DNA of 57,118 bases, from positions 1 through 57,118 of the forward strand of contig CAYVEC010000012.1 of the NCBI GenBank assembly GCA_964450385.1, read 5' to 3'. This document shows, piece by piece, positions 34,651 to 43,871 of this stretch. The notes beneath the pieces were generated by a model that worked only from the letters and a program-made list of their open reading frames with translations, was not told the origin of the DNA and did no database searches. This DNA is from JAKLFA01 sp964450385 (GTDB taxonomy: Bacteria; Omnitrophota; Gorgyraeia; Zapsychrales; JANLHA01). A program made the position numbers and the translations under genes. Numbering within the stretch: position 1 is the stretch's first letter; every line of letters begins with the position of its first letter.

Positions 34651-34902
34651 TTATTTTTTGCGCTTTAAGCGGAGCACGATCGACCGGACCGTATCGCTCA
34701 TCTGGGCCCCCTGACCCACCCAATGGTCGATGCGATCAAGCTTAAAATCCAGAGCCGCCGCCTTATCATCCGGGTTATAATACCCCAAGATCTCAAGGGC
34801 CTTGGCCTGGCGCGGCGCCTGTTTCGGGATGGCCACCACACGATACTGGTAGCGCCCCTTCGCCCTGGTCTCTGATTTTTGTAACCGGATACTAACCTCC
34901 AT
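34651..34902 (-). CDS. rpsP: Small ribosomal subunit protein bS16
   Basis: A 30S subunit protein needed for assembly. The 83-residue product has the family frame (V-x-I-R-L near the start, RYQYRVVAI, ALEILGYYNP, LDFKLDRIDHWVGQGAQMSDTV). It diverges at the usual ADSRxxRDG stretch, which here reads PKQAPRQAK. The start at 34902 is set by GGGAGG 5 nt upstream. It overlaps the end of trpE by 11 nt, so its ribosome-binding site lies inside trpE. bS16 usually sits with rimM-trmD-rplS, so the location between trpE and yajC is atypical. Confidence 0.88.
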   Translation of the reverse strand: MEVSIRLQKSETRAKGRYQYRVVAIPKQAPRQAKALEILGYYNPDDKAAALDFKLDRIDHWVGQGAQMSDTVRSIVLRLKRKK

Positions 34903-36439
34903 ACGTCCCTCCCTTTGATTGTCTACGTTTTTTTCCTTCATGATATCCGCAGGCCTGACGAAGAGCGACCATCAGGGCCCGTGCCTTATTTTCGGTCTCA
35001 TGATATTCCTTGATCGGCTGGGAATCCGCGACGATCCCAGCCCCAGCCTGAATATAGGCCTTGCCATTCGCAACAACGATCGTACGGATCGTGATGCATG
35101 AATCAAAATTCCCTGAAAAGCTGAAATACCCAATGCACCCTCCATACGGCCCGCGGGCCGTCGGCTCAAGGGCGTCAATGATCTGCATGGCCCGCACCTT
35201 CGGCGCCCCGGAGAGCGTTCCGGCCGGAAAGGCGGCCGCGAGAACATCAAAGGCATCCTTGCCGCGCCGCAATCGGCCTCGCACGCGCGAGACAAGATGC
35301 ATCACATGGGAATACCGTTCAACATCCATAAACTGCGGCACCTCGACGCTCCCGTCAACACAGACCCGTCCGAGATCGTTTCGCCCGAGGTCCACGAGCA
35401 TCACATGTTCGGCCCGTTCCTTCGGATCCGCAAGGAGTGACGCTGCCAGGGCTGCATCCTCCTGCTCATCGCGGCCGCGCGGCCGGGTGCCGGCGATCGG
35501 ACGCGTCTCAACCCGCCCCTCTTCACAACGAACAAGAAGCTCGGGTGACGACCCCGCGATCTGCACCCCTCCGAACTTCAGGTAATACATATACGGCGAC
35601 GGGTTTACCGTGCGGAGCGCCCGATAGACATCGAACGCATCGGCCTGAAGCCGCGCCTCAAACCGCTGGGACAGGACAACCTGAATGATCTCCCCGTCAA
35701 AAATCTCTTTTTTGGCCCGCGTGACCATCTGCTTAAACGAGCGCTCGGTCATATTCGACGTAAAGACAGGCTCACGGCTCGTACGCCGCGGACTTCGCTT
35801 CGGCGCCGCGAGAGGCTGTTCCATATCGCGGATGATCCCTTTGATGTGGCTGCAGGCATGTTGATATTTTTTCACCCGTGCGGCCTCGCTCTCATCAGGC
35901 TCCGTGAGAACGCAGCTCACGATCTTGAGCGAGTGGCTCACATGATCAAAGATCACAAGATCCCGCGCGAGCATGAGCAGGGCGTCCGGAAGTCCCAGGT
36001 CATCGGCGGGCTTGTCCGGAAGATGTTCAAAATGCCGGACCGTGTCGTACCCAATATATCCGACGAGCCCTCCGCAGAACCGCGGCAGACCGTTCACGGA
36101 CACGAAGCGGTACCGCTTCATCAGGCCCCGGATGATCGCGAGCGGCGACCCCGCGTTTTTGAAGACATCCTGCTTGACCCTGCCATGACGATGCTCAACG
36201 ACCACATCCCCGTCCTTGGCCGTGATTACGATCTCGGGTTCCCTGGCCAAGAACGAATACCGGGCGATCGTCTCCCCGCCCTCAACCGATTCGAGCAAAA
36301 AGGAATAGTCCGACGCAGCAGCGATCTTAAAATACGCAGAGACCGGGGTATCGAGGTCCGCGCGCATCTCATGATACACCGGGATCAGATTCCCCCGTTT
36401 TGCCAGGGCCAAAAATTCGTCACAACTCGGCGTCATCAT
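34892..36439 (-). CDS. trpE: Anthranilate synthase component I
   Basis: Converts chorismate and ammonia to anthranilate, the first step of tryptophan synthesis. The tryptophan-feedback motif LLES is at 48-51. The chorismate-binding core contains PIAGTRPRGRDEQED, where the Ala of PIAGT separates TrpE from PabB (PIKGT). LLADPKERAEHVMLVDLGRNDLG and FPAGTLSGAPKVRAM follow. The start at ATG 36439 overlaps the hisI TGA as ATGA; an upstream ATG (36496) would overlap hisI by 61 nt. The product is 515 aa. No trpG is in the window. Placement inside a histidine operon is unusual. Confidence 0.94.
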   Translation of the reverse strand: MMTPSCDEFLALAKRGNLIPVYHEMRADLDTPVSAYFKIAAASDYSFLLESVEGGETIARYSFLAREPEIVITAKDGDVVVEHRHGRVKQDVFKNAGSPLAIIRGLMKRYRFVSVNGLPRFCGGLVGYIGYDTVRHFEHLPDKPADDLGLPDALLMLARDLVIFDHVSHSLKIVSCVLTEPDESEAARVKKYQHACSHIKGIIRDMEQPLAAPKRSPRRTSREPVFTSNMTERSFKQMVTRAKKEIFDGEIIQVVLSQRFEARLQADAFDVYRALRTVNPSPYMYYLKFGGVQIAGSSPELLVRCEEGRVETRPIAGTRPRGRDEQEDAALAASLLADPKERAEHVMLVDLGRNDLGRVCVDGSVEVPQFMDVERYSHVMHLVSRVRGRLRRGKDAFDVLAAAFPAGTLSGAPKVRAMQIIDALEPTARGPYGGCIGYFSFSGNFDSCITIRTIVVANGKAYIQAGAGIVADSQPIKEYHETENKARALMVALRQACGYHEGKKRRQSKGGTYGG

Positions 36440-36807
36440 CCCTTTTTCCGATCCTCGATCTTCCGATAAAAACAGCTCCGGGCGTTCGTGTGGCACGCCG
36501 CGCCGATCTGCTCAACCGTGATGAGAAGCGTATCACAGTCGCAGTCAAACCGGATCTCCTTCACAAATTGAAAATGACCAGACGTCTCACCTTTCACCCA
36601 AAAGGTCTTACGTGACCGCGACCAATAGCAGGCCTTGCCCGTCCGAACCGTCTCCTTGAGCGAATCCAGGTTCATATAGGCGAGCATGAGAACCTCATGC
36701 GTCTTATGATCCTGAACGATCACCGGGATCAGCCCGTCCGCGCCAAAACGCAATTTATGAAGTGTTCGCTTCGTGATCTCGATTGTCTCGCGTGTGGATT
36801 CTGTCAT
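36436..36807 (-). CDS. hisI: Phosphoribosyl-AMP cyclohydrolase
   Basis: The zinc/magnesium enzyme for step three of histidine synthesis. It is 123 residues, without a fused HisE domain. Motifs are LIPVIVQDHKTHEVLMLAYM, CYWSRSRKTFWVKGETSGH, the metal-binding DCDCDTLL and GAACHTNARSCFY. It overlaps hisF by 4 nt and trpE by 4 nt. The preceding enzyme (HisE) must be encoded elsewhere. Confidence 0.96.
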   Translation of the reverse strand: MTESTRETIEITKRTLHKLRFGADGLIPVIVQDHKTHEVLMLAYMNLDSLKETVRTGKACYWSRSRKTFWVKGETSGHFQFVKEIRFDCDCDTLLITVEQIGAACHTNARSCFYRKIEDRKKG

Positions 36808-37559
36808 AAACGAACCTCGATCCCTTCCCTGTTTAGAAATTCCTTAACCTCCCGGACCGTCATCTCCCCGTAATGGAACACCGAGGCGGCAAGCGCCGCA
36901 TCCGCGCCGGTCTTTTTAAAAACCTCGACAAAATGCTGCATCGTTCCGGCGCCACCTGAGGCAATCACCGGAATCGAAACCCGACGACATACCGCGTCCG
37001 TAAGGGCCAGATCAAATCCGTCCTTGGTCCCGTCCGCATCCATGCTCGTGAGCAGGATCTCGCCGGCGCCAAGACGTGCGGCCTCCTCAACCCAGTCCAA
37101 CGCGTCGCGCCCGGTATCGATCCGTCCGCCATGAACATAGACGGTCCATCGATCCCCGATCTTCCGCGCGTCGACCGCCACGACAATGCACTGGCTGCCA
37201 AAACGTTCCGCGGCCTCACGGATCAGGCCCGGATTCCGCAAGGCCGCTGAATTGATCGAGACCTTATCCGCCCCGGCATTCAACAGTTCACGAATATCCT
37301 CAACGGTCCGGATCCCGCCGCCAACCGTCAACGGCATAAAAACCTGCTCTGCCGTTGCCCTCACCACATCCAAAAAGATCCCCCGGCCCTCATGGCTCGC
37401 CGTAATATCCAAAAACACGATCTCGTCGGCCTGGGCCGCGTCATATCGTTTGGCGATCTCGACCGGATTTCCGGCGTCGCGCAGTTGAACAAAATTGACG
37501 CCCTTGACCACCCGGCCGTCGCGCACATCAAGGCACGGAATGAGACGTTTCTTCAACAT
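36804..37559 (-). CDS. hisF: Imidazole glycerol phosphate synthase, cyclase subunit
   Basis: A TIM-barrel subunit that uses ammonia from HisH to form imidazole glycerol phosphate and AICAR. It starts MLKKRLIPCLDVRDGRVVKG. Catalytic Asp11 and Asp130 are both present. VGGGIRTVEDIRELLNAGAD and IPVIASGGAGTM are typical. 251 aa. The start overlaps hisA by 7 nt. Confidence 0.97.
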   Translation of the reverse strand: MLKKRLIPCLDVRDGRVVKGVNFVQLRDAGNPVEIAKRYDAAQADEIVFLDITASHEGRGIFLDVVRATAEQVFMPLTVGGGIRTVEDIRELLNAGADKVSINSAALRNPGLIREAAERFGSQCIVVAVDARKIGDRWTVYVHGGRIDTGRDALDWVEEAARLGAGEILLTSMDADGTKDGFDLALTDAVCRRVSIPVIASGGAGTMQHFVEVFKKTGADAALAASVFHYGEMTVREVKEFLNREGIEVRL

Positions 37560-38272
37560 ACCGCGAGCGCCTCCTTCAGGTCCAATGTCCCTTCATAAAG
37601 CGCCTTCCCCGTAATCACCCCGACGAGGCGCGGGGCCGACAACGCGGCCAAGGCCCGCACATCCTCGATCGAGCTGACCCCGCCCGAGGCGATCACCGCG
37701 ACGTCCGCGGCATCAAGCACCGCCCTGAGCGCGGGAATATTCGGACCGGTCATCATCCCATCCCGGGCGATATCGGTATAAATCACGCAGGTGACCCCGC
37801 ACGCCGCAAGGGTCCGAACAAAATCAACGGCCCGGACATCTGAGACCCGCGTCCATCCCTTGGTCGTAACATATCCATCTGAGGCATCAACACTCACCGC
37901 GATCTGTCCCGGCCAGCGGGCCACGGTCTCCCGGAGGAACCGCTCATCCTCAACGGCCTTGGTCCCCAAGACAACACGGTCGCATCCGAGGCCTAAGAGC
38001 CGTTCAATGTCCGCAGCCGTTCGAACCCCGCCACCCATCTGAATTCGGGATCCTACCGCACCGGCCACGGCCGCGATCGCCTCCCAATTGACCACAGCGC
38101 CCCCCTGGGCCCCGTCAAGGTCAACGACGTGGATCCACTCAGCCCCAGCCGCCGCCCAGCGCCGGGCCACGGCTGCCGGATCATCGGCATATTCGGTCAC
38201 CGCATCAAACCGGCCCTGGCACAAGCGAACCACCCGGCCGCCCTTAATATCGATCGCAGGAAAAATGGTCAT
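37553..38272 (-). CDS. hisA: ProFAR isomerase HisA
   Basis: A TIM-barrel Amadori isomerase of histidine synthesis. It begins MTIFPAIDIKGGRVVRLCQG with catalytic Asp8; the second aspartate is Asp129 in VSVDASDG. The start at 38272 overlaps the hisH stop as ATGA. The longer in-frame ORF to 38371 would overlap hisH by about 100 nt and is not family-like. Product 239 aa. It could also act in tryptophan synthesis as PriA, but nothing in the sequence shows this. Confidence 0.96.
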   Translation of the reverse strand: MTIFPAIDIKGGRVVRLCQGRFDAVTEYADDPAAVARRWAAAGAEWIHVVDLDGAQGGAVVNWEAIAAVAGAVGSRIQMGGGVRTAADIERLLGLGCDRVVLGTKAVEDERFLRETVARWPGQIAVSVDASDGYVTTKGWTRVSDVRAVDFVRTLAACGVTCVIYTDIARDGMMTGPNIPALRAVLDAADVAVIASGGVSSIEDVRALAALSAPRLVGVITGKALYEGTLDLKEALAVC

Positions 38273-38868
38273 AGGCGCGCAAAATTCTCCAACATCCGCA
38301 ACCCCACGGTCTGGCTTTTTTCCGGATGGAATTGAACCCCAAAAATATTCCCCATCGCCGCCGCCGAGCAATACGTGATCCCGTAATCAGTCGTCGCCGC
38401 AATGATCTCCGGGTGCGCGGGCCGCGCATAATACGAGTGGCAGAAATAGACCTCACATCCGTTCACGAGCCCGTCCCAGAGCGGGCAAGGCCGAAGCGAG
38501 AGCTGATTCCACCCCATCTGGGGCACCTTCACCCCTGAGGGAAACCGTTCGACGGTCCCCGGGAGAATGCCAAGCCCTTCGATCTCTCCGTGTTCAAAAC
38601 CGCGATCAAAGAGAAGCTGAAACCCGAGGCAGATCCCCAAAAACGGCCGACCGGAATTCACAACATCACGGATGACCCCGACCAACCCAAGCCCATTCAA
38701 TTTCTCCATTGCCGGGGCCATGGCCCCAACCCCCGGAAGAACGACCTTCTCGGCCTTCCGAACCACGTCGACCGACTGAGTGATGGCCACCTCGCCTGCT
38801 CCCGAGCGCTCAAGGGCCTTCTGCACCGACCTCAAGTTCCCCATGCCATAGTCGATCAACGCGATCAT
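38269..38868 (-). CDS. hisH: Imidazole glycerol phosphate synthase, glutaminase subunit
   Basis: A class I glutamine amidotransferase that supplies ammonia to HisF. The triad is Cys80 (FLGICLGFQ), His181 and Glu183 (VQFHPEKS). It begins MIALIDYGMGNLRSVQKAL. 199 aa. The ATG overlaps the hisB TGA by one base (TGATG). Confidence 0.97.
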   Translation of the reverse strand: MIALIDYGMGNLRSVQKALERSGAGEVAITQSVDVVRKAEKVVLPGVGAMAPAMEKLNGLGLVGVIRDVVNSGRPFLGICLGFQLLFDRGFEHGEIEGLGILPGTVERFPSGVKVPQMGWNQLSLRPCPLWDGLVNGCEVYFCHSYYARPAHPEIIAATTDYGITYCSAAAMGNIFGVQFHPEKSQTVGLRMLENFARL

Positions 38869-39473
38869 CAGTCGATAATCCCCTTCGTGGACGGCACCTC
38901 GCCCTGACGGGCCGGATTCAACTGGACCGCCTCGGCAAGGGCCAGCCCGAGCGATTTAAAGACCGTCTCTAAATTCGTATGGAGGTCATCGCTCGCATTC
39001 GTGATCTGGACAAAGACCGTGGCGCCCAGGGCGTGGGCAAAGGATTCAAGGAAATGCTCAACGTAACTCGCCTTATACCCCTCCTGTTCCAGGTGGTCCT
39101 TCCCTCCCATATGAAGCGTCAGATACCCCCGTCCGCTGATATCGATCACCGTCTGGCCCAGGGTCGATTCCATGGGCGCAAAACCCGAACCGAACCGCCG
39201 GATCCCTGCCTTCTGGTCAAGGGCCTGTTTAATGACCTTACCGAGAACGATCCCGATGTCCTCATTCGTGTGATGGGCGTCGACCGTCAGGTCCGCCTTA
39301 CTGACCGTGAGGTCAAGGTCAAAACAGCCATGAAAGGCAAAGAGGTCGAGCATGTGGTCCAAAAACCCGATCTGCGTCTGAATACGGGCCCGCCCTGTGC
39401 CGTCGAGATTCACCCGCGCGGTGATCTCGGTCTCGCGGCTCTTGCGTTCAATTTCGGCGTGGCGCATGGTCAT
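38868..39473 (-). CDS. hisB: Imidazoleglycerol-phosphate dehydratase
   Basis: A manganese enzyme of histidine synthesis. It is 201 residues, the monofunctional form without the phosphatase domain found in enterobacteria. Metal-binding histidine motifs are seen as GFLDHMLDLFAFHG, VDAHHTNEDIGI, and a late VEHFLESFAHALGATV. It overlaps the hisD stop by 4 nt. Confidence 0.96.
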   Translation of the reverse strand: MTMRHAEIERKSRETEITARVNLDGTGRARIQTQIGFLDHMLDLFAFHGCFDLDLTVSKADLTVDAHHTNEDIGIVLGKVIKQALDQKAGIRRFGSGFAPMESTLGQTVIDISGRGYLTLHMGGKDHLEQEGYKASYVEHFLESFAHALGATVFVQITNASDDLHTNLETVFKSLGLALAEAVQLNPARQGEVPSTKGIID

Positions 39474-40726
39474 CGTGTAACCCCTTTCGTTTTCACCTCA
39501 GGCCTCTCAAAACGGATCCGGATCGATTCATAATGTTTCTGCAACCCCTCAAGAAGCGCAACCCGCTCGATCGGTCCGCGGATCTTTTCTAAGGCCTTCC
39601 GTGAATAGGCGATCACATGGCTCTTCTTCATAAAATCCGAAAGACACAGCCCGGAAAAGAACCGTGCGCTCCCCATCGTCGGCAAGACATGACTCGGCCC
39701 GGCCCCGTAATCACCGAGCGCCGTCGGGCTATACGGCCCCAGGAAGATCGCGCCGGCGTTACGGATATGCTTCAGGATCGTCTGCGGATTATTCGTCAGG
39801 ATCTGAAGATGTTCCGGGGCGATCCGGTTCGTGATCTCAATCATTTCTGCGGTGTTCTTACAAAAGATTCCATAGCCCCCGGACACCCGCTCCCGAGCGT
39901 AATGAAGGAGCTGACGCGACGTGGTCACGAGAATCGATAAACCGCCAAGATGCTCGGCCTGGCCCTCGAGTTCAGCCACCACAAAATCCGGCGGACTATA
40001 ACGATTCGCGATCACGACCAATTCCGACGGGCCGGCGAGCATATCAATATCCACATGGCCGAACAGCTGACGCTTGGCCTCGGTCACGTACATATTGCCC
40101 GGGCCAACGATCTTATCGACCTTGGCGACACTCTTTGTGCCTAGACCGAGCGCTGCGATCGCCTGGGCCCCGCCGATCTTATAGACCTCGTCCACTTTCA
40201 ATAAATTCGCTACGGCCAAAATATAGGGATTAATGAACCCGTTCTCGTCGGGCGGGGTCGCGATCACGATCCGCTTGACGCCGGCCACCTTTGCCGGGAT
40301 CGCAGTCATGTAGACGGATGAAATGAGCGGCGCCGTCCCGGCAGGAATATAGATCCCGACACTCTCGAGCGGCAAGATCTGCTCCTTGAGCAGGATCCCC
40401 TCCTCATGCTTGACCCGGGCCGGCCGGACCCGCTGGGCCCGATAAAAATCCGTCACATTGTGGATGATCTTTTTTAAATCAGTGACAAAGTCACTCGTGA
40501 TGTTCTGAAACGCGCCGCTGATCTCGCTCTCCGGGACCCGCAGTTGACGGGCCGTGAGCTTCACGTGATCAAAACGCCGCGTGTAGCGCAGGACCGCGTC
40601 ATCCCCTTCCTGCTGGACATCCTCGATGATCCGCCGAACCTTCTCCTCCACACTCTTCTTACGGCCGAACTCATGGCGGCGGAAGATCTGTTCCAACGAC
40701 TGACCGTGCTGTTTCAAAATTTTCAT
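39470..40726 (-). CDS. hisD: Histidinol dehydrogenase
   Basis: Catalyses the last two NAD-dependent oxidations to histidine. The 418-residue protein has the family core GIYIPAGTAPLISSVYMTAIPAKVAGV, KVDKIVGPGNMYVTEAKR and DMLAGPSELVVIAN. Zinc-ligand and catalytic regions are EGQAEHLGG, RIAPEHLQIL and DYGAGPSHVLPT. It is the first his gene after alaS (4-nt overlap). hisG, hisC and hisE are not in the window. Confidence 0.96.
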   Translation of the reverse strand: MKILKQHGQSLEQIFRRHEFGRKKSVEEKVRRIIEDVQQEGDDAVLRYTRRFDHVKLTARQLRVPESEISGAFQNITSDFVTDLKKIIHNVTDFYRAQRVRPARVKHEEGILLKEQILPLESVGIYIPAGTAPLISSVYMTAIPAKVAGVKRIVIATPPDENGFINPYILAVANLLKVDEVYKIGGAQAIAALGLGTKSVAKVDKIVGPGNMYVTEAKRQLFGHVDIDMLAGPSELVVIANRYSPPDFVVAELEGQAEHLGGLSILVTTSRQLLHYARERVSGGYGIFCKNTAEMIEITNRIAPEHLQILTNNPQTILKHIRNAGAIFLGPYSPTALGDYGAGPSHVLPTMGSARFFSGLCLSDFMKKSHVIAYSRKALEKIRGPIERVALLEGLQKHYESIRIRFERPEVKTKGVTR

Positions 40727-43386
40727 GAAGTCTCCCTTACCCCAGCGACACGCTCGACCGCGACCCGCGCCGCCTCGGCGAGCGCCGCATCAAGTCGCGC
40801 GGTATCGCGTCCACCGGCCTGGGCAAACTGCGGCCTGCCGCCGCCGCTGCCCCCGATCAATGGCGCAACCACCTTAATGATCTCAGCGGCCGAAACGCCC
40901 TGACCCGCCACCCGATCCGAGACCGAGACGACGAGCGACGCGCCCTCTGCGGCGACCGATCCAAAGACAACGACCGCCTGATATTTATTTTTTACCACGT
41001 CGGCAAGCTGCCGAAGAAGCGCCCCGTCCCCCTGCTCAAAACGATGCGTCACGATCTTGACCCCGCCGACCTCCCGCGCCCCCTTAACGATCTCTTCGAG
41101 CCCTCGGGAAAAAACGTCAAAGCGCAGCTGAGCGATCTGTTTCTCCGATGCCTTCACCTGCTGAAGAAGCCCAGCCACCCTCGCCGAAAGCTCTTCGGGC
41201 GCGACCTTCAGCTGCCCCGCCGCCTCAAGCAGCATCCGGATCCGCGCCTCGACAAAGGCGCGGGCCGGCTCACCGACCACGGCCTCGATCCGCCGGATCC
41301 CCTGGGCGATCGCCCCTTCCGACACGATCTTGAACATCCCCATCTGCCCTGTAACATCAAGGTGCGTTCCGCCGCAAAGCTCCGACGAAACCCCGTTGAT
41401 CGTGACCACCCGGACCCGGTCGCCATATTTTTCCGCGAAAAACGCCAAGGCGCCTTTGTCCCGGGCCTCAGCGATCGTCATCTCTTTTTTATCGACCGGC
41501 AGACACCGGATGATCACGCCGGAAACAAATGCCTCAATGCCCGCGATCTCGACACTCGTCAAGGCTTTCGGATGCGTAAAATCAAACCGGAGCCGGGCTT
41601 CATCCACATGTGATCCCTGCTGCTGGACATGGCCGCCGAGGACATGACGCAACCCGGCCTGAAGAAGATGGGTCGCGGTATGATGCCGCATAATCGCAAG
41701 CCGCCGGGCCTCATCGACCGCGGCCCGGACCGTCATCCCGGTCTGGACAGCGCCCCGAACAACCGTCGCGTGATGGAGAAAGACATCCGCGTTCTTGCGT
41801 GTCCCCCGCACCTCCGCCAAAAAATCCGTACCGTTACATCCGCTCATGGTCCCAGTATCGCCGACCTGACCGCCCGACTCGGCATAAAAAGGCGTCCGGT
41901 CAAGGACCACGGTGATCTCATCCCCGGCCCCCGCCGACTCGACGACCTCAGTGCCTTTAAATAGTCGAACAACGCGCGCCGTATCAACGCTCATCGTCTC
42001 ATACCCGAAAAAACGCGTCTTCTCGACATTCAGATCCATCTCCATATCCACAAACACATCCCCAAGCATCTTGCTCGATGTGCGCGAGCGCTCTTTTTGT
42101 TCGGCCATCAGCCGGTCAAAGACGCGTCGGTCAACGGCGAGGTCTGCCTCCGCGATCCCCTTCCCCCGGGCAACCCCCAGGATCGTGGAGATCGGCAGTC
42201 CGTAGGTGTCACGAAATTTAAAATACACCGCGCCCCGCTCCTCATGGGTCATGGACCCGAGGGCCATCGCCGTCAATTCCGGGATCCGTTCAGCGCGGAC
42301 CCGAAGGAACGCCTCCTCAACCCGGCGGACATGATCGCACACCTCCCCCGCCTTGGCCTTCAGCTCCGGATAAGCCGGCCGCATCGCCTCAACCACGGCC
42401 GGGATCGCCCGATAAACGCAGGCCCCATCCGCGCCGTAGGTCAGGGCGATGTTCGCCGCATTATTGATCAGCCCCTTCACCACAGACCCGCGCTCCTTGT
42501 TCGACGGGACAACCCCGTCGGCGATAGAAAACGTCACGGCCCTCAGGTGATCGGCCAAAACACGGCGCTCGACCTCAGGGATCTTGAACCGCCCCCCCTC
42601 GATCTCACGGTCGATCGCGGCAAAGATCGGGGCGAACAGGTCTGTTTCAAAATTGCTCGTGACGCCCTGGATCACAGCCGTCAATCGTTCGAGCCCCATC
42701 CCGGTATCGATATTTTTTTTAGGCAACGGTTCGAGAACCCCGCCATCGCAACGGTTGAACTGGGTAAAGACCAGATTCCACACCTCGGCAAACCGTCCCG
42801 GCTCATCATCGGGATCCCGCGGGGCGCTCGACACACCGGGCTGATAATCAAAAAAGATCTCGGAACACGGCCCGCACGGGCCATTCGGGCCATTCTGCTG
42901 CGCGTTCGACGGCCAAAAATTACTCTTCGGACCAAGACGGAAGATCTTCCGCTCCGGGATCCTGATCTCATCGCGCCAGATCGCGAACGCCTCGGCATCC
43001 TCGTGAAAGACCGAGACCCACAGCCGCTCGGCCGGGATCCCCAGTTCCCCGGTCAAAAATTCCCAGGCCCAGTGGATCGCCTCTTTTTTGAAATAGTCCC
43101 CAAAGGAAAAATTACCGAGCATTTCAAAAAAGGTGTGATGAAAGTTCGTGCGCCCGACCTCATCAAGGTCATCGGTCCGAATGCATTTCTGACAGGTGGT
43201 TGCCCGCGTGAATCCATCGGTATAGCCGAGGAACTGTCGTTTGAACTGCTGCATCCCCGCGGTCGTAAAGAGCACCGTCGGATCGTCTTTCGGGACGACT
43301 GAATCGCTGGCCACCCCGCGGTGCCCGCGCTCGACAAAAAATTTCCGGAACCGCTCCCGGATCTCATGCCCAGATAAATATTTCAT
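40723..43386 (-). CDS. alaS: Alanyl-tRNA synthetase
   Basis: Charges tRNA-Ala and edits mischarged Ser/Gly. The class II catalytic core is evident (RTNFHHTFFEMLGNFSFGDY, GPNGPCGPCSEIFFD). The editing domain has HTATHLLQAGLR and the zinc-ligand region ELCGGTHLDVTGQMG. The C-Ala domain ends with PLIGGSGGGRPQFAQAGG. 887 aa, full length. The order recA-recX-alaS is also found in E. coli. Confidence 0.97.
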   Translation of the reverse strand: MKYLSGHEIRERFRKFFVERGHRGVASDSVVPKDDPTVLFTTAGMQQFKRQFLGYTDGFTRATTCQKCIRTDDLDEVGRTNFHHTFFEMLGNFSFGDYFKKEAIHWAWEFLTGELGIPAERLWVSVFHEDAEAFAIWRDEIRIPERKIFRLGPKSNFWPSNAQQNGPNGPCGPCSEIFFDYQPGVSSAPRDPDDEPGRFAEVWNLVFTQFNRCDGGVLEPLPKKNIDTGMGLERLTAVIQGVTSNFETDLFAPIFAAIDREIEGGRFKIPEVERRVLADHLRAVTFSIADGVVPSNKERGSVVKGLINNAANIALTYGADGACVYRAIPAVVEAMRPAYPELKAKAGEVCDHVRRVEEAFLRVRAERIPELTAMALGSMTHEERGAVYFKFRDTYGLPISTILGVARGKGIAEADLAVDRRVFDRLMAEQKERSRTSSKMLGDVFVDMEMDLNVEKTRFFGYETMSVDTARVVRLFKGTEVVESAGAGDEITVVLDRTPFYAESGGQVGDTGTMSGCNGTDFLAEVRGTRKNADVFLHHATVVRGAVQTGMTVRAAVDEARRLAIMRHHTATHLLQAGLRHVLGGHVQQQGSHVDEARLRFDFTHPKALTSVEIAGIEAFVSGVIIRCLPVDKKEMTIAEARDKGALAFFAEKYGDRVRVVTINGVSSELCGGTHLDVTGQMGMFKIVSEGAIAQGIRRIEAVVGEPARAFVEARIRMLLEAAGQLKVAPEELSARVAGLLQQVKASEKQIAQLRFDVFSRGLEEIVKGAREVGGVKIVTHRFEQGDGALLRQLADVVKNKYQAVVVFGSVAAEGASLVVSVSDRVAGQGVSAAEIIKVVAPLIGGSGGGRPQFAQAGGRDTARLDAALAEAARVAVERVAGVRETS

Positions 43387-43871
43387 CGTACCATCTCATG
43401 CATCACGTTGATAATGACGTCCCCGCGAAATCCCCGCCGAACAAGATACGCGTAGAGCCGGCGTTTGATCGTCAAGGCTGGAAGCCCCGCATAGACCCGG
43501 AGCCGTCGTCCGGTCACCTGCCGGATCGTGTCGGCCTCATCATACACCGCGGTCACATCGGCCAGCGCCTCGTCGATCAGAACCTCGGCGACCTCTTTCT
43601 GCCGCAGTTCCTGCCGGATCCGCTTAACCCCGACGGGTTTATTGAGCCGCGATCTGGCCCAGCCAACGGCAAACTGCGCGTCATCGAGGATCCCGACCTT
43701 CGCGAGCCCCCGCACAACTTCCGCAATGACCTCTCCGGAAAACCCCTTAAGCCGGAGCTTGCCTTTGACCTCAGCGACGCTCCGCGGCCGATATTTCAAA
43801 AATCTCTCCGCCGCAGCCCGCGCCCGACGGAGTTCCTGAAGGTCGCCCGTCTCCATCACGCTCCCGATCAA
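43383..43871 (-). CDS. recX: RecA regulator RecX
   Basis: Binds and modulates RecA filaments. The 162-residue, helix-rich protein has the RecX repeats: RFLKYRPRSVAEVKGKLRLK (first), VGVKRIRQELRQKEVAEVLI (second) and IKRRLYAYLVRRGF (third). It overlaps the recA stop by 4 nt and the alaS start by 4 nt. An internal Met at residue 6 is an alternative start. Confidence 0.93.
   Translation of the reverse strand: MIGSVMETGDLQELRRARAAAERFLKYRPRSVAEVKGKLRLKGFSGEVIAEVVRGLAKVGILDDAQFAVGWARSRLNKPVGVKRIRQELRQKEVAEVLIDEALADVTAVYDEADTIRQVTGRRLRVYAGLPALTIKRRLYAYLVRRGFRGDVIINVMHEMVR

Noticed and set aside
34892..36439. PabB (aminodeoxychorismate synthase) instead of TrpE
   Set aside because: The chorismate-site motif is PIAGT, not PIKGT, and the LLES tryptophan-feedback motif is present.
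42097..43302. 401-codon open frame on the plus strand
   Set aside because: Entirely antisense to the alaS catalytic core. No domain, no SD, composition of a shadow frame.
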